In this document: piece by piece, positions 24,546-32,378 of the stretch
How the letters are laid out: each line of letters opens with the position of its first letter
Numbering within the stretch: position 1 is the first letter of the stretch
Origin: JBFKAV01 sp041621405
GTDB lineage: Bacteria; Pseudomonadota; Alphaproteobacteria; Rhodobacterales; Rhodobacteraceae
DNA length: 45,868 bases
Direction of reading: 5' to 3'
Assembly: GCA_041621405.1 (NCBI GenBank)
Contig: JBFKAV010000008.1
Span: forward strand, 1-45,868
Notes under the pieces: generated by a model
The model's input: the letters and a program-made list of their open reading frames with translations, nothing else
The model's database searches: none
Told to the model about the DNA's origin: nothing
Position numbers and translations under genes: made by a program

Positions 24546-25265
24546 ATGGCGGAATCCCGCGACATCGGCGCCCCGGTCACTGGCTGGAGCCCGCCGCGGC
24601 GGCCGGCGCGCGGGGCGATCTCGGGGCGCTACGTGCGCCTCGAGCCGCTGCATCCCGGCCATGCGGCCGAGCTGCACGCCGCCTGCACGGGTGCCGACGC
24701 AATGTGGGACTACCTGCCCTATGGCCCCTTCGCCGACGAGGCCGCACACGAAAACTGGATCAAGCAGAACGCGCCCGGCGACGACCCGCTCTTCTTCGCG
24801 CTCCGCGATCTGGCCAGTGGCAAGGCCGCGGGCGTGGCGAGCTATCTTCGGATCCAGCCCGCAGCCGGCTCGATCGAGCTTGGCCATATCGCGCTTTCCC
24901 CCGCGCTGCAGCAAAACCGCGCCGCCACCGAGGCGTGGTTCCTGATGATGGACTGGGCGTTCACCGCCGGCTACCGCCGCTTCGAGTGGAAGTGCGACGC
25001 CCGCAACCTCGCCTCGCGCCGCGCCGCCGAGCGACTCGGGCTCAGCTACGAGGGCATCTTCCGCCAGGCCACCGTGGTCAAGGGCCGCAACCGCGACACC
25101 GCCTGGTTCGCCGGCATCGACGGCGAATGGCCGGCCCTTCGCGACGCGTTCACGCGCTGGCTCGACCCGGGGAACTTCGATGGCGAGGGCCGCCAGCGCG
25201 AAAGCCTCTCCATCCTCACTCGGCCGCTCCTCGCCACCGCCGATCCGATGCGCGGGCGGGCCTGA
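24546..25265 (+). CDS. GNAT acetyltransferase, RimJ/RimL type
   Basis: 239 residues. The N-terminal YVRLEPLHPGHAAELHAA opening and the acetyl-CoA-binding region (LGHIALSPALQQNRAATEAWFLMMDWAF, then WKCDARNLASRRAAERLGLSYEGIFRQ) are those of the RimJ/RimL-like GNAT family. Such enzymes acetylate protein N-termini or small amines; the substrate is not predictable. ATG 24546 follows GGAGGATGAC. It stands alone between the hemerythrin gene and a convergent response regulator. Confidence 0.88.
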   Translation: MAESRDIGAPVTGWSPPRRPARGAISGRYVRLEPLHPGHAAELHAACTGADAMWDYLPYGPFADEAAHENWIKQNAPGDDPLFFALRDLASGKAAGVASYLRIQPAAGSIELGHIALSPALQQNRAATEAWFLMMDWAFTAGYRRFEWKCDARNLASRRAAERLGLSYEGIFRQATVVKGRNRDTAWFAGIDGEWPALRDAFTRWLDPGNFDGEGRQRESLSILTRPLLATADPMRGRA

Positions 25266-25290
25266 GAGCCGCCATGCGCCTCGGCCTGCC

Positions 25291-26028
25291 TCAGGCGAAG
25301 CGGCGCCCGCCGTCCGGGCCGCCGGCGTTCAGCCGCTGGTCCACCAGCCCCGCCAGCTCGGCGATGAGCGTGCCCATGGGCCGCCCGGTGGCGACCCGGT
25401 CGCAGAGCGTCGCCGCCGCCTCGGCCAGCGGCGGATCGTCGGCGCTGCGGGCCACGCCGGCCAGGAAGCGCGCGGCATAGGCCACGGTGCCCGGCTCGGC
25501 GGCGTCGGTCAGAAGCTCCGAGACGCCAACCAGGTCGTCGCGATAGGCGATCCGGTCGGGGGTCACGCGTTCGCCTGGCAGCAGCCGCAGCCGCTGCGCC
25601 GCCGAATCGAGCTTGAGCGCCGAGAGCACCGCCGACTGGAACTCCGAAAGGCCGGTGCAGGGCTTGGCCAGAAAGCCGTCCGCCCCGGCCGCCAGCGCTA
25701 CCCCGCGCTGGCCGTCTTCGCCCGATGTGGCCAGGATCGCCGGCAACCGCGGCGTGGCGAAGGCGAGCCGCGCGATCAGGTCGAGCCCGGAGCCGTCGGG
25801 CAGCCCGAGGTCGATCAGCGCCACCGTCGGCCTGTAGGTGGCCAGGTGCCGCTCGGCGCTGCAGAGGCTGTCGGCGCGGCGGATCCGCGCGCCCGAGCGC
25901 AGGCAGAGAAGCCGCACTGCCTCGCTGGCGAAGCGGCTGTCCTCCACCAGCAGGATGGTGATTCCGATCAGCGGCCGCTCGGCGGTGGGGGCGGGCGCGG
26001 CGAAGAGGATAGGGAACTCGACGGGCAT
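25291..26028 (-). CDS. Single REC-domain response regulator with helical C-terminal extension
   Basis: 245 residues. A receiver domain spans about 22-140: acidic pocket in ILLVEDSRF, phospho-acceptor Asp in VALIDLGLPDGSG, switch Thr/Ser in ILATSGEDG and Lys in FLAKPC. The remaining 100 residues are Ala-rich helices without a DNA-binding motif I can recognise, so it may act by protein contact. ATG 26028 (MPVEFPILF) is preferred to the longer frame to 26154, whose extra part has no conserved features. No cognate kinase is adjacent. Confidence 0.8.
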   Translation of the reverse strand: MPVEFPILFAAPAPTAERPLIGITILLVEDSRFASEAVRLLCLRSGARIRRADSLCSAERHLATYRPTVALIDLGLPDGSGLDLIARLAFATPRLPAILATSGEDGQRGVALAAGADGFLAKPCTGLSEFQSAVLSALKLDSAAQRLRLLPGERVTPDRIAYRDDLVGVSELLTDAAEPGTVAYAARFLAGVARSADDPPLAEAAATLCDRVATGRPMGTLIAELAGLVDQRLNAGGPDGGRRFA

Positions 26029-26180
26029 GACTGTCTCCGTGGCAGCAGACGACTCGGAGTAGACGGCAAGATTGGCTAACGTTTGGTAAACGGCCCCGCC
26101 TCGCCACGCGGCCTGTCGCCACGGGCCCTTGCGGGCTAACCGCCCTGCCGCCATAACCCGGCGAAAGCCAGGGAGACCCC

Positions 26181-26585
26181 ATGATCGGCCGCCTCAATCA
26201 CGTCGCCATCGCCGTTCCCGACCTCGAAGCCGCCACAGAACAGTACCGCGGCACGCTGGGCGCCCGGGTCGGCGCGCCACAGGACGAGCCCGCCCACGGC
26301 GTGACCGTCGTATTCATCGAGTTGCCCAACACCAAGATCGAGCTCCTGCATCCCTTGGGGGAGAATTCGCCGATCGCCGGGTTCCTCGAGAAGAACCCCT
26401 CGGGCGGCATCCACCACCTTTGCTACGAGGTCGACGACATCCTCGCCGCCCGCGACCGGCTCAAGGCCGGGGGCGCCCGGGTCCTCGGCGACGGCAACCC
26501 CAAGATCGGCGCCCACGGCAAGCCGGTCCTGTTCCTGCACCCCAAGGATTTCAATGGCTGCCTGATCGAGCTGGAGCAGGTCTGA
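26181..26585 (+). CDS. mce: Methylmalonyl-CoA epimerase
   Basis: 134 residues, two VOC (glyoxalase-like) half domains. Metal ligands are visible: His8 in LNHVAIAVPDLE, His in GGIHHLCYEVDD (about 77) and the C-terminal Glu in CLIELEQV. It interconverts 2R- and 2S-methylmalonyl-CoA in propionyl-CoA and ethylmalonyl-CoA metabolism. Start ATG 26181 sits after GGGAGACCC. The stop shares bases with the start of the next gene (TGATG), a junction often seen with DUF1467 genes in this group. Confidence 0.93.
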   Translation: MIGRLNHVAIAVPDLEAATEQYRGTLGARVGAPQDEPAHGVTVVFIELPNTKIELLHPLGENSPIAGFLEKNPSGGIHHLCYEVDDILAARDRLKAGGARVLGDGNPKIGAHGKPVLFLHPKDFNGCLIELEQV

Positions 26586-26875
26586 TGGCGATCACCTCGG
26601 CCATCGTGCTCTACGCGGTGATCTGGTTCCTGGTGCTGTTCCTGGTGCTGCCGCTGCGCCTTGTCACACAGGGCGAGTCCGGCGAGGTCGTGCCCGGCAC
26701 GCCCGAAAGCGCGCCGCAGGACGCCCAGATCGGCCGCAAGCTGAAGATCGTCACGATCGTCGCCACCCCGATCTGGGCCGTTGCCACCGCGATCATCCTC
26801 TCCGGCGTCATCGAGGTCAGGGATTTCGACTGGATGGGGCGGATACCCCCTGAAGCCGATGGTAGAGGTGGGTGA
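26585..26875 (+). CDS. DUF1467 small membrane protein
   Basis: 96 residues. Two transmembrane helices (about 3-24 and 59-79) flank a polar loop with the conserved VTQGESGEVVPGTPESAPQ segment of DUF1467. Inner membrane; function unknown. Start ATG 26585 overlaps the mce stop by one base, so it is translationally coupled. Its last 59 bases overlap the end of the convergent EI24/CysZ-like gene, so its C-terminal tail may be longer than in relatives. Confidence 0.85.
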   Translation: MAITSAIVLYAVIWFLVLFLVLPLRLVTQGESGEVVPGTPESAPQDAQIGRKLKIVTIVATPIWAVATAIILSGVIEVRDFDWMGRIPPEADGRGG

Positions 26876-27530
26876 AGGTCGCCACGGCCAAGACCGGAAT
26901 AGCCAGGTTGACGATCGGCACCGACAGCGGCGCCGCCATCAGCGTGCCCGCCGCCCAGATCGTGCCCATATGCCGCTTCCTGAGCGCCTTCGCCCCCTGA
27001 CGCCCCTCGCGCCGCATGGCGACCAGCGTGAAGTATTCCCGCCCGAGGAGATAGCCGTTCACCGCCCAGAACACGACCGGCACGAAGGGCCCGGCGAAGG
27101 GGTAGAGGAACAGCGCCAGCACATTGACCGCGACGATGGCGCCGAAGAAGTTCACGCTGTCGATCAGCGCATCGAAGACCTTCACCGGCTTGGCCGGAGG
27201 CAGCTGCGGGTAGTGGCGGTCCTCCACTGCGTCGGCCACGTCCTCGAGTAAGAGCCCGGTGAAGGCCGAGGCCACCGGCATCATCAGGAACACCGAGAGC
27301 GCGATCATGAAGAAGAGCGAGCCCCAGGACAGGAGCGTGTCGAGCCCGCTCACTTCGCCGACGAAGGGGATGGTGACGGTCTCCGGCGTCAGCCACTGGA
27401 TCGCGCCGAGAAAGAGCGCGTAGACGCCGACGAGCAGGAGGAAGCTGAGCCCGATCCCCAGGAACAGCACGCGGCGGAAGCGGCGGTCGCCGATCTGGCT
27501 CAGCGCCTTGAAGAAGGCGGTAAAGATCAT
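26817..27530 (-). CDS. EI24/CysZ-like membrane protein
   Basis: 237 residues with about four to five hydrophobic segments and the EI24-domain motifs PVASAFTGLLLEDVADAVEDRHYP, NFFGAIVAVN and GYLLGREYFTLVAMRR. The family includes the sulfate permease CysZ, but most alphaproteobacterial members are uncharacterised, so no transport role is assigned. Start ATG 27530 overlaps the nitroreductase stop by ATGA. The tail runs 59 bases into the DUF1467 gene on the other strand. Confidence 0.85.
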   Translation of the reverse strand: MIFTAFFKALSQIGDRRFRRVLFLGIGLSFLLLVGVYALFLGAIQWLTPETVTIPFVGEVSGLDTLLSWGSLFFMIALSVFLMMPVASAFTGLLLEDVADAVEDRHYPQLPPAKPVKVFDALIDSVNFFGAIVAVNVLALFLYPFAGPFVPVVFWAVNGYLLGREYFTLVAMRREGRQGAKALRKRHMGTIWAAGTLMAAPLSVPIVNLAIPVLAVATFTHLYHRLQGVSAPSSRNP

Positions 27531-28105
27531 TCCGCGACCCAGCTCGTGATCGCTGCGACCTCGGGGCGAGGGCGCTCGGCCGGCGCCACCTTCTCGGTGC
27601 CGATATGGACGACGCCCACCACCCGCTCGCCGGGGCCGAGCCCCAGGCCCTCGCGGCAGAAGCCCTCGTCGTAGACCGCCCAGCCGGTGATCCAGCCCGC
27701 GCCCCAGCCCGCGGCCAGCGCGGCATTGACGAGCGACAGGCAGGCGGCCCCGGCCGACAGCAGCTGCTCGAACTCGGGGATCTTCTCCGTCGGGCGCAGC
27801 ACCGAGACCACGGCGACGGCGAGGTTGCCGTCGCTGAACGGCAGCGCCGCCTTCTCCACCCGCTCGGCCTCGAGCCCCGCGGCGGTCGCCCGTCTCGCGG
27901 CGAGCCGCCCCAGCCGCTCGAGCGCCGGGCGTTCGAGCACGACGAAGCGCCAGGGCACCAGCATCCCGTGATCGGGCACCCGCGCCGCCGCAGTCAGGAT
28001 CGTCGTGAGCTCCTCCCGGCCCGGCACCGGCGGCCCGAGCGTCTTCGGCGGCCGCGAACGGCGGCTGAGCAGGAAGGCGAGCGCAGCGTCGTTTCTTTCT
28101 GGCAT
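27527..28105 (-). CDS. Nitroreductase-family flavoprotein
   Basis: 192 residues. The FMN-binding RRSRPPKTLG near the N-terminus, the RVPDHGMLVPWRFVV segment and GWGAGWITGWAVYDE match the nitroreductase (YdjA-like) subgroup. Such enzymes reduce nitro compounds, quinones or other acceptors with NAD(P)H; the physiological substrate is unknown. ATG 28105 (MPERNDAALAFLLSRRS) is preferred to a frame starting at 28162. It is coupled to the EI24 gene by an ATGA overlap. Confidence 0.9.
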   Translation of the reverse strand: MPERNDAALAFLLSRRSRPPKTLGPPVPGREELTTILTAAARVPDHGMLVPWRFVVLERPALERLGRLAARRATAAGLEAERVEKAALPFSDGNLAVAVVSVLRPTEKIPEFEQLLSAGAACLSLVNAALAAGWGAGWITGWAVYDEGFCREGLGLGPGERVVGVVHIGTEKVAPAERPRPEVAAITSWVAE

Positions 28106-28540
28106 CGGTTGTGGCCCCTCGGTCCGGGCGCGGAGCTTCGGGCCTTCCGCCGGCACATGCAAGCCTCCGGCCCCGCTTCGTCTACACGGACACGGCCGTT
28201 ACGGATTCCGGAGGGGCCCGTGGTCCTGCGCCACCTCCGCAGCTAGGAAGTGAGGTCAGGGCAACGCGAGGGGAGCACGGATCGCGGACCTGCAATCCCA
28301 TGCGCTCACCGGCGCCGAGTTCGCCTTGCCGGTGATGCCGCGCGCCGCGCCCAATGCGGAGGAAGCCGACGGGCCCATTCTGCGGGTGGATGTCGCGGCT
28401 ATCCCCGAGGGCGGCAGGGCCAGCGCGGCAGTGGAAAGCTCCTCGCGTCGGCATTCTGCATCGCGCCGACGTGGCTCATTCTCGCGCGCGGCGGCGCTGC
28501 GCGCGAGAACGTGTTCTCGACCGAATGGCCGGTCGTCGCC
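28106..28540. other. Gene-poor gap between nitroreductase and beta-barrel genes
   Basis: 435 bases with no supported gene. A plus-strand reading around 28290-28430 looks protein-like for some 50 residues but has no recognisable family, start context or end; it may be a decayed fragment. A hairpin at 28481-28507 sits after the beta-barrel gene. Confidence 0.5.
28481..28507 (-). terminator. Hairpin downstream of beta-barrel protein gene
   Basis: Perfect 9-bp stem CTCGCGCGC (28481-28489) with GCGCGCGAG (28499-28507), 34 bases after the stop on the minus strand. No T-run follows, so termination is inferred from position. Confidence 0.4.
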
Positions 28541-29158
28541 TCAGAACAGCAGCGTCGACTTCAGTGTCACCGCCTTGTAGTCCGGGTCGAAGCCGCCGGG
28601 ATTGTTCGAGTTGTCGGCCTGGTCGTAGATCAGTTCGAGGCGTCCGGTCATGCCTGCGGCGAAATCCTGCTGCAGGCCGATGCCGACCGTGTAGCCGGTG
28701 CTGCGGATGCTGGCGGTGGCGGCCGGGGCAACGGCGCTGTCGCCGTAAACAGACACGACGCCGAGCGATCCGAAGATCTCCGTGCCGCTCGCCATCGTCT
28801 GGCCGACCAGACCGCGGAACCGCAGGGTCGCATCGTGGTTGCACCAGTACGGGCCAAGGGCGCCCGCTGCGCAGGTCGCCCCGCTCAGCACCTCCTCGAA
28901 GTCGGCGCCGCCGCTCAGGTCGGCATCGAGCTCGACGCCGTAGAACATCGCCATGTTCTCCCAGCGGTAGCCGAGCGTCAGGCCCAGGACGAAAGTGTCG
29001 GCCTCGGACGTCTGCGCCGTTCCGGGATTGTTGTCGAACGATTCCATCGACGAGAAGCCGAGGCCGACGCCGTAGTAGAAGCCGGGATTGGCCAGCGCTG
29101 CAGGCGCGCTTGCCATCAACGCAATTGCTGCACAAGAGGTCAGTGATCTGATGTTCAT
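28541..29158 (-). CDS. Outer-membrane beta-barrel protein
   Basis: 205 residues. A signal peptide (MNIRSLTSCAAIALMASAPAALA, cut near residue 23) is followed by NPGFYYGVGLGFSSME and repeated alternating-hydrophobic strands, ending in Phe as outer-membrane proteins do. The size fits an 8-stranded OmpA/Omp25-like barrel. One Cys pair (about 96 and 106) could form a disulfide. Function unknown. A GGAGGA-type ribosome-binding site precedes ATG 29158. Confidence 0.82.
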   Translation of the reverse strand: MNIRSLTSCAAIALMASAPAALANPGFYYGVGLGFSSMESFDNNPGTAQTSEADTFVLGLTLGYRWENMAMFYGVELDADLSGGADFEEVLSGATCAAGALGPYWCNHDATLRFRGLVGQTMASGTEIFGSLGVVSVYGDSAVAPAATASIRSTGYTVGIGLQQDFAAGMTGRLELIYDQADNSNNPGGFDPDYKAVTLKSTLLF

Positions 29159-29296
29159 GAAAGGATTCCTCCGTTGCCCGACGCCGCTTCGCGCGCAGGC
29201 GTGAGTTTCCCCCCAAGCCCAGAGGCTACGTGACGCAAGGAAAGCTGTCCACCGGAGCGCGAGCGTCGCAGCGAACGAAACCGCCGGGTGTGGTCT

Positions 29297-29539
29297 TCAG
29301 GTCCCATCCTGCGGCCGCAGCCGGTAGATCCCCTCTGGCAGGTTCATCGCTGCAGCGAGGTCACGCAGTTGCGCCTGCGAGAACGTGATCCGCTGCACCC
29401 GGTCGGTGCGCGGGTCGAGCTGCTCGACCGTCACGCATTCCTCGAAAGCCTGCACGGTGACATCTTCCTGCAGCGGCGGCCCACCCTCGTCGACGAGGGT
29501 GATCACGGTCGCGTCGAAATCGTGCTCGATGGTGAACAT
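29297..29539 (-). CDS. Small conserved hypothetical protein
   Basis: 80 residues, acidic, no membrane segment or signal. It opens MFTIEHDFDATVITLVDEGG, which I recognise only as a short uncharacterised protein type of this bacterial group, and ends LPEGIYRLRPQDG. The even composition and third-position GC bias support coding. It stands alone between the beta-barrel gene and the M48 lipoprotein gene. No function can be given. Confidence 0.65.
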   Translation of the reverse strand: MFTIEHDFDATVITLVDEGGPPLQEDVTVQAFEECVTVEQLDPRTDRVQRITFSQAQLRDLAAAMNLPEGIYRLRPQDGT

Positions 29540-29715
29540 GGCCCCGAGCCTAAGCTCGGCGCGGCGCTTTGCAAGCGCGCCGTCCCGTTGAACGGCGGGA
29601 GGGACTCGGCCTCGCGGCGGCCCCTGACCGCCCGGCCCCGGCGGCGCCTCGCTCAGTCCGGCGCCGGGCTCCGAGCGGGCTTCCCCCGGCCACCGGAACC
29701 GCTATCCTCTGACGC

Positions 29716-30411
29716 ATGATCCGCGCAGCCGCCCTAAGCGCCGCCGCCCTGCTCGCCGCCTGCGTCTCACCTCCCACGGCGCCGCCTCCGCCGGCCTCCG
29801 CCTCGCCCCGGATGGACGCCGCCAGGGCCGCTGGCAACTTCATCGCCGTCGTCGCCGCGGTCGAGCCCGCGGCCGAGCGGGAGTGCCGTGCCCGGGCGGC
29901 GCGGCTCGACTGCGACTTCCGTATCCTCGTCGACGACCGCCCCGACCAGCCGCCGAACGCCCTGCAGACGCTCGACGCCGCCGGCCGCCCGGTCATCGTC
30001 TTCACGCCCGCGCTCATCGCCGAGGCCCAGAACCGCGACGAGCTCGCCTTCATTCTCGGCCACGAGGCGGCGCATCACATCGCCGGCCACATCCCCCGCA
30101 CCCGGGAAAGCGCGCTCGCCGGCGCCCTAGTCCTCGGCACCATCGCCGCGCTCGGAGGGGCCCAGGCAGACGACGTCCGCACCGCCCAGGATATCGGCGC
30201 CACGGTCGGCGCACGCCGGTTCTCCAAGGAGTTCGAGCTCGAGGCCGACGCGCTTGGCACGATCATCGCCTGGCGCGCCGGATACGACCCCGCCCGCGGG
30301 TCCGAGTTCTTCGCCCGCATCCCCGATCCGGGCAACCGCTTCCTTGGCACCCACCCACCAAACTCCGCCCGCCGCGCCGCCGTGCTCAGGACGCTGGCAT
30401 CGCTCCGGTAG
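29716..30411 (+). CDS. M48-family metalloprotease, lipoprotein
   Basis: 231 residues. The N-terminus is a lipoprotein signal with lipobox LLAAC (Cys16). The zinc motif is HEAAH at about residues 116-120, and the third ligand is in FELEADALG about 60 residues later; GTHPPNSARRAAVLRTL closes the domain. This is the minimal periplasmic M48 type (LoiP/YggG-like, without TPR domain). It is likely membrane-anchored and acts on misfolded envelope proteins. No clear ribosome-binding site precedes ATG 29716. Confidence 0.88.
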   Translation: MIRAAALSAAALLAACVSPPTAPPPPASASPRMDAARAAGNFIAVVAAVEPAAERECRARAARLDCDFRILVDDRPDQPPNALQTLDAAGRPVIVFTPALIAEAQNRDELAFILGHEAAHHIAGHIPRTRESALAGALVLGTIAALGGAQADDVRTAQDIGATVGARRFSKEFELEADALGTIIAWRAGYDPARGSEFFARIPDPGNRFLGTHPPNSARRAAVLRTLASLR

Positions 30412-30499
30412 CGCTTGACCTGGATCATACCGCACCGCTCCGCGCTCCGGCAGGCTGCCGGGAAAGGCCCCCCGGCCGCAGGACGAACAGGAGGAGAAG

Positions 30500-30760
30500 G
30501 TGTTCGGCTCAAAGACGCTCGCGCGGCACGCGCAACTGGTCACCAGGATGGCCACGACGGTCGGCGCGGACCTGCCCGATGCCCTGGCCGACGGTCGCGT
30601 CACGGGAGAGGCGATGCGCACGGCGGTGCTCAGCTGCACCGCCTGCGACGATCCCGAGGCTTGCGCCCAGTGGCTCGAGACCCACACCGACGGCGCCGAG
30701 GCCGCGCCCGGCTACTGTCGGAACGCGGCGTTCCTTGCCGCGCTCGGGGAGACCGGGTGA
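30500..30760 (+). CDS. DUF6455-family cysteine-containing small protein 1
   Basis: 86 residues, GTG start at 30500 behind ACAGGAGGAGAA. It carries a four-Cys arrangement: CTAC, then Cys after five residues, and Cys in GYCRN, as in DUF6455 proteins of Rhodobacteraceae. The spacing suggests a structural metal site or disulfides, though this is unproven. The stop overlaps the start of a paralogue by GTGA. Function unknown. Confidence 0.75.
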   Translation: MFGSKTLARHAQLVTRMATTVGADLPDALADGRVTGEAMRTAVLSCTACDDPEACAQWLETHTDGAEAAPGYCRNAAFLAALGETG

Positions 30761-31017
30761 CCCGCCCCGCCGACCCAACCGAAGCTTACTGGCGGACCCG
30801 CGGAATCGCCCGTGCCCTCGGGTTTAGCCTCGGTCGCGCCCTGCGGAGTGGCCAGATCACTGAAACGCGCTATGCCGAACTCCTCGCCGCCTGCTGCCGC
30901 TGCGCGCACGCGGAAGCCTGCCTCGACTGGCTCGGCCGACACGGCGCGGGAGCGGCCGTGGCACCGGATTTCTGCCGCAACGGCCGGGCGCTCGAGGCCC
31001 TGTCGCGCAACCACTGA
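30757..31017 (+). CDS. DUF6455-family cysteine-containing small protein 2
   Basis: 86 residues, GTG start overlapping the preceding stop (GTGA). The Cys pattern CCRC-x5-C then DFCRN parallels that of its upstream neighbour, with a shared CLDWL/CAQWL segment, so the two are tandem paralogues sharing a transcript. Role unknown; identity outside the Cys region is low. It is the last protein gene before tRNA-Phe. Confidence 0.7.
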   Translation: MTRPADPTEAYWRTRGIARALGFSLGRALRSGQITETRYAELLAACCRCAHAEACLDWLGRHGAGAAVAPDFCRNGRALEALSRNH

Positions 31018-31172
31018 GCCGCCACGATCACGCGGCAACCGGGGCGTCGGAATCCTGTTTGACTGCCCACGGCTTTCTCACTAAGAGACAGCGGCGCGCC
31101 GCCGGGCCCTCCCAGCGGCGCGCATCCGGCTTCCGACCCCAGGAGCCGGCGGACGGACGCGCCGTCTCATGT

Positions 31173-31247
31173 GCCCGGGTAGCTCAGGGGTAGAGCAGTG
31201 GATTGAAAATCCTCGTGTCGGTGGTTCGATTCCGCCCCCGGGCACCA
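31173..31247 (+). tRNA. tRNA-Phe (GAA)
   Basis: 75 bases including an encoded CCA. Acceptor GCCCGGG pairs with CCCGGGC, followed by A and CCA. The D arm is GCTC/GAGC, the anticodon loop TTGAAAA (anticodon GAA), variable loop GTGTC, and T arm GGTGG-TTCGATT-CCGCC. The anticodon stem GTGGA/TCCTC has one T-T mismatch at the second pair. It marks the left edge of the accessory block. Confidence 0.96.
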
Positions 31248-31591
31248 AAACTTATCAATATATATATCAAAGCTTCATATCGGCTGGGGGCCAACTTGTG
31301 GACCGAGCGTGAACCGGCTTGGGCTTCATTTGGGAAGCAGAACGAGCGCACGGTGTGGTCGCAGTGCAAGTTCCGGCCCATTCCAGACCTCAGCCAGTGC
31401 TTTCAACGCTGCTGCACGACTTTTCGAACGTTGACCTTGATACGGACCGCGGCATCCCAGCTCGGTCGAACGCCTGCCATGCGGGACAAGGCGGCATGAA
31501 TGCTGTAGTCCGATCCCCGCGCTGTGCTGAAGTGCAGGACCTTTGAACCGCCATTTGGCACCAGCGCGGGCGCTTTCTAAGGGGGCCTGTG
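31248..31591. other. Non-coding stretch after tRNA-Phe
   Basis: 344 bases with no supported gene and lower GC than the surroundings, especially just after the tRNA (AT-rich 31248-31280). Frames crossing it overlap the tRNA or lack family features. It presumably holds the promoter of the UspA gene. Confidence 0.5.
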
Positions 31592-32020
31592 ATGCCACGC
31601 GAAACGAAACTGATCCTTTGCCCCGTCAATCTTCGTCATTCGAAGCTGGACTACAGCGCCTATGAGGAAGCCATCGCAATGGCGCAGCGCCGCGGCGCCA
31701 AGCTGCTCGTGGCCACCGTGGCGCCCGAGATGGAGCGCAACCTGAACATCCACGACTCCGAGTCCTATTGGGGCAAGGAACTGAGAAGCTTCATTGCCGA
31801 GCATCCCGCGGGTAACGTCGAGCTGGAAACCGTCGTACGCAAGGGCGCGGTGCACCGGCAGATCGTGAAACTCGCCGGTGAGCGCAACGTGGACGTGATC
31901 GTGATGGAATCGGCAAACCCCAAGGTGCAGGACTATCTTCTGGGAACAACCGCCAGCCACGTCGTGACCCACGCGAAGTGCTCGGTCTACGTTGTTCGCC
32001 GGGAAGACGCGCGCCGGTAA
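31592..32020 (+). CDS. Universal stress protein (UspA family)
   Basis: 142 residues with the single Usp fold: ILCPVNLRHSKLDYSAYEEAIAMAQ at the N-terminus and VDVIVMESAN...YLLGTTASHVVTHAKCSVYVVR at the C-terminus. The nucleotide loop G-x2-G-x9-G(S/T) is replaced by LLGTTASHVVTHAK, so a nonclassical nucleotide site or none. A GTG immediately before is also possible; ATG 31592 gives MPRETKL. Stands alone at the island edge. Confidence 0.9.
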   Translation: MPRETKLILCPVNLRHSKLDYSAYEEAIAMAQRRGAKLLVATVAPEMERNLNIHDSESYWGKELRSFIAEHPAGNVELETVVRKGAVHRQIVKLAGERNVDVIVMESANPKVQDYLLGTTASHVVTHAKCSVYVVRREDARR

Positions 32021-32171
32021 CCCAAATCGCTCTAGCTGGGCAGCACATATTGCGCGCGAGGCTGACACCGGCGTCAGACCTGGGGTATTAGCCGCCGCAT
32101 CGTTTTGCCTGGTCACACCGTACGCCAGAGCGGCCTCGGTCGACGCGGACGGCCCAACTCGACAGACAAGG

Positions 32172-32196
32172 ACGCCCCCGCGTGAGGCGAGGGCGT
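32172..32196 (-). terminator. Hairpin downstream of the small minus-strand gene
   Basis: ACGCCCCCGC (32172-32181) pairs with GCGAGGGCGT (32187-32196) with one mismatch and a 5-base loop. On the minus strand CCTTGTCTG follows. It lies between the UspA gene and the minus-strand remnant at 32203-32378. Confidence 0.5.
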
Positions 32197-32202
32197 GCGT
32201 GC

Positions 32203-32378
32203 CTAGGCCACCGCCTTGCGGATGCCTTGTCCTGCGCCGACCCTTTTGGCCAGCGCCATGGGGTCCGCGGCTTGTGGATCGCTGCAAGCTCCGGGTTGCC
32301 CTTCGCCGCTTCGCGTAGCCTCATACGGGTCAGCGTGGAGTCAAGTTTCAGCTCTGCGCAGAGTTCTTTGAGGGTCAA
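32203..32378 (-). pseudogene. Small hypothetical gene cut at its start by the IS3 remnant
   Basis: On the minus strand the frame from a TTG at 32378 reads MTLKELCAELKLDSTLTR then HKPRTPWRWPKGSAQ, which resembles a small conserved protein type seen in related bacteria. The frame as written continues to 32088 with an uncharacteristic tail; one base shift near 32225 would instead end at TAG 32203, just before the hairpin. Its start codon abuts the beginning of transposase-like sequence on the other strand (about 32376), so the original start and promoter appear lost. The family call is weak. Confidence 0.4.

Noticed and set aside
28290..28430. Protein-like plus-strand stretch
   Set aside because: About 50 plausible residues but no start, end or family; not enough for a gene or pseudogene call.
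31203..31499. Plus-strand 98-residue frame
   Set aside because: It starts inside tRNA-Phe and has no recognisable content.
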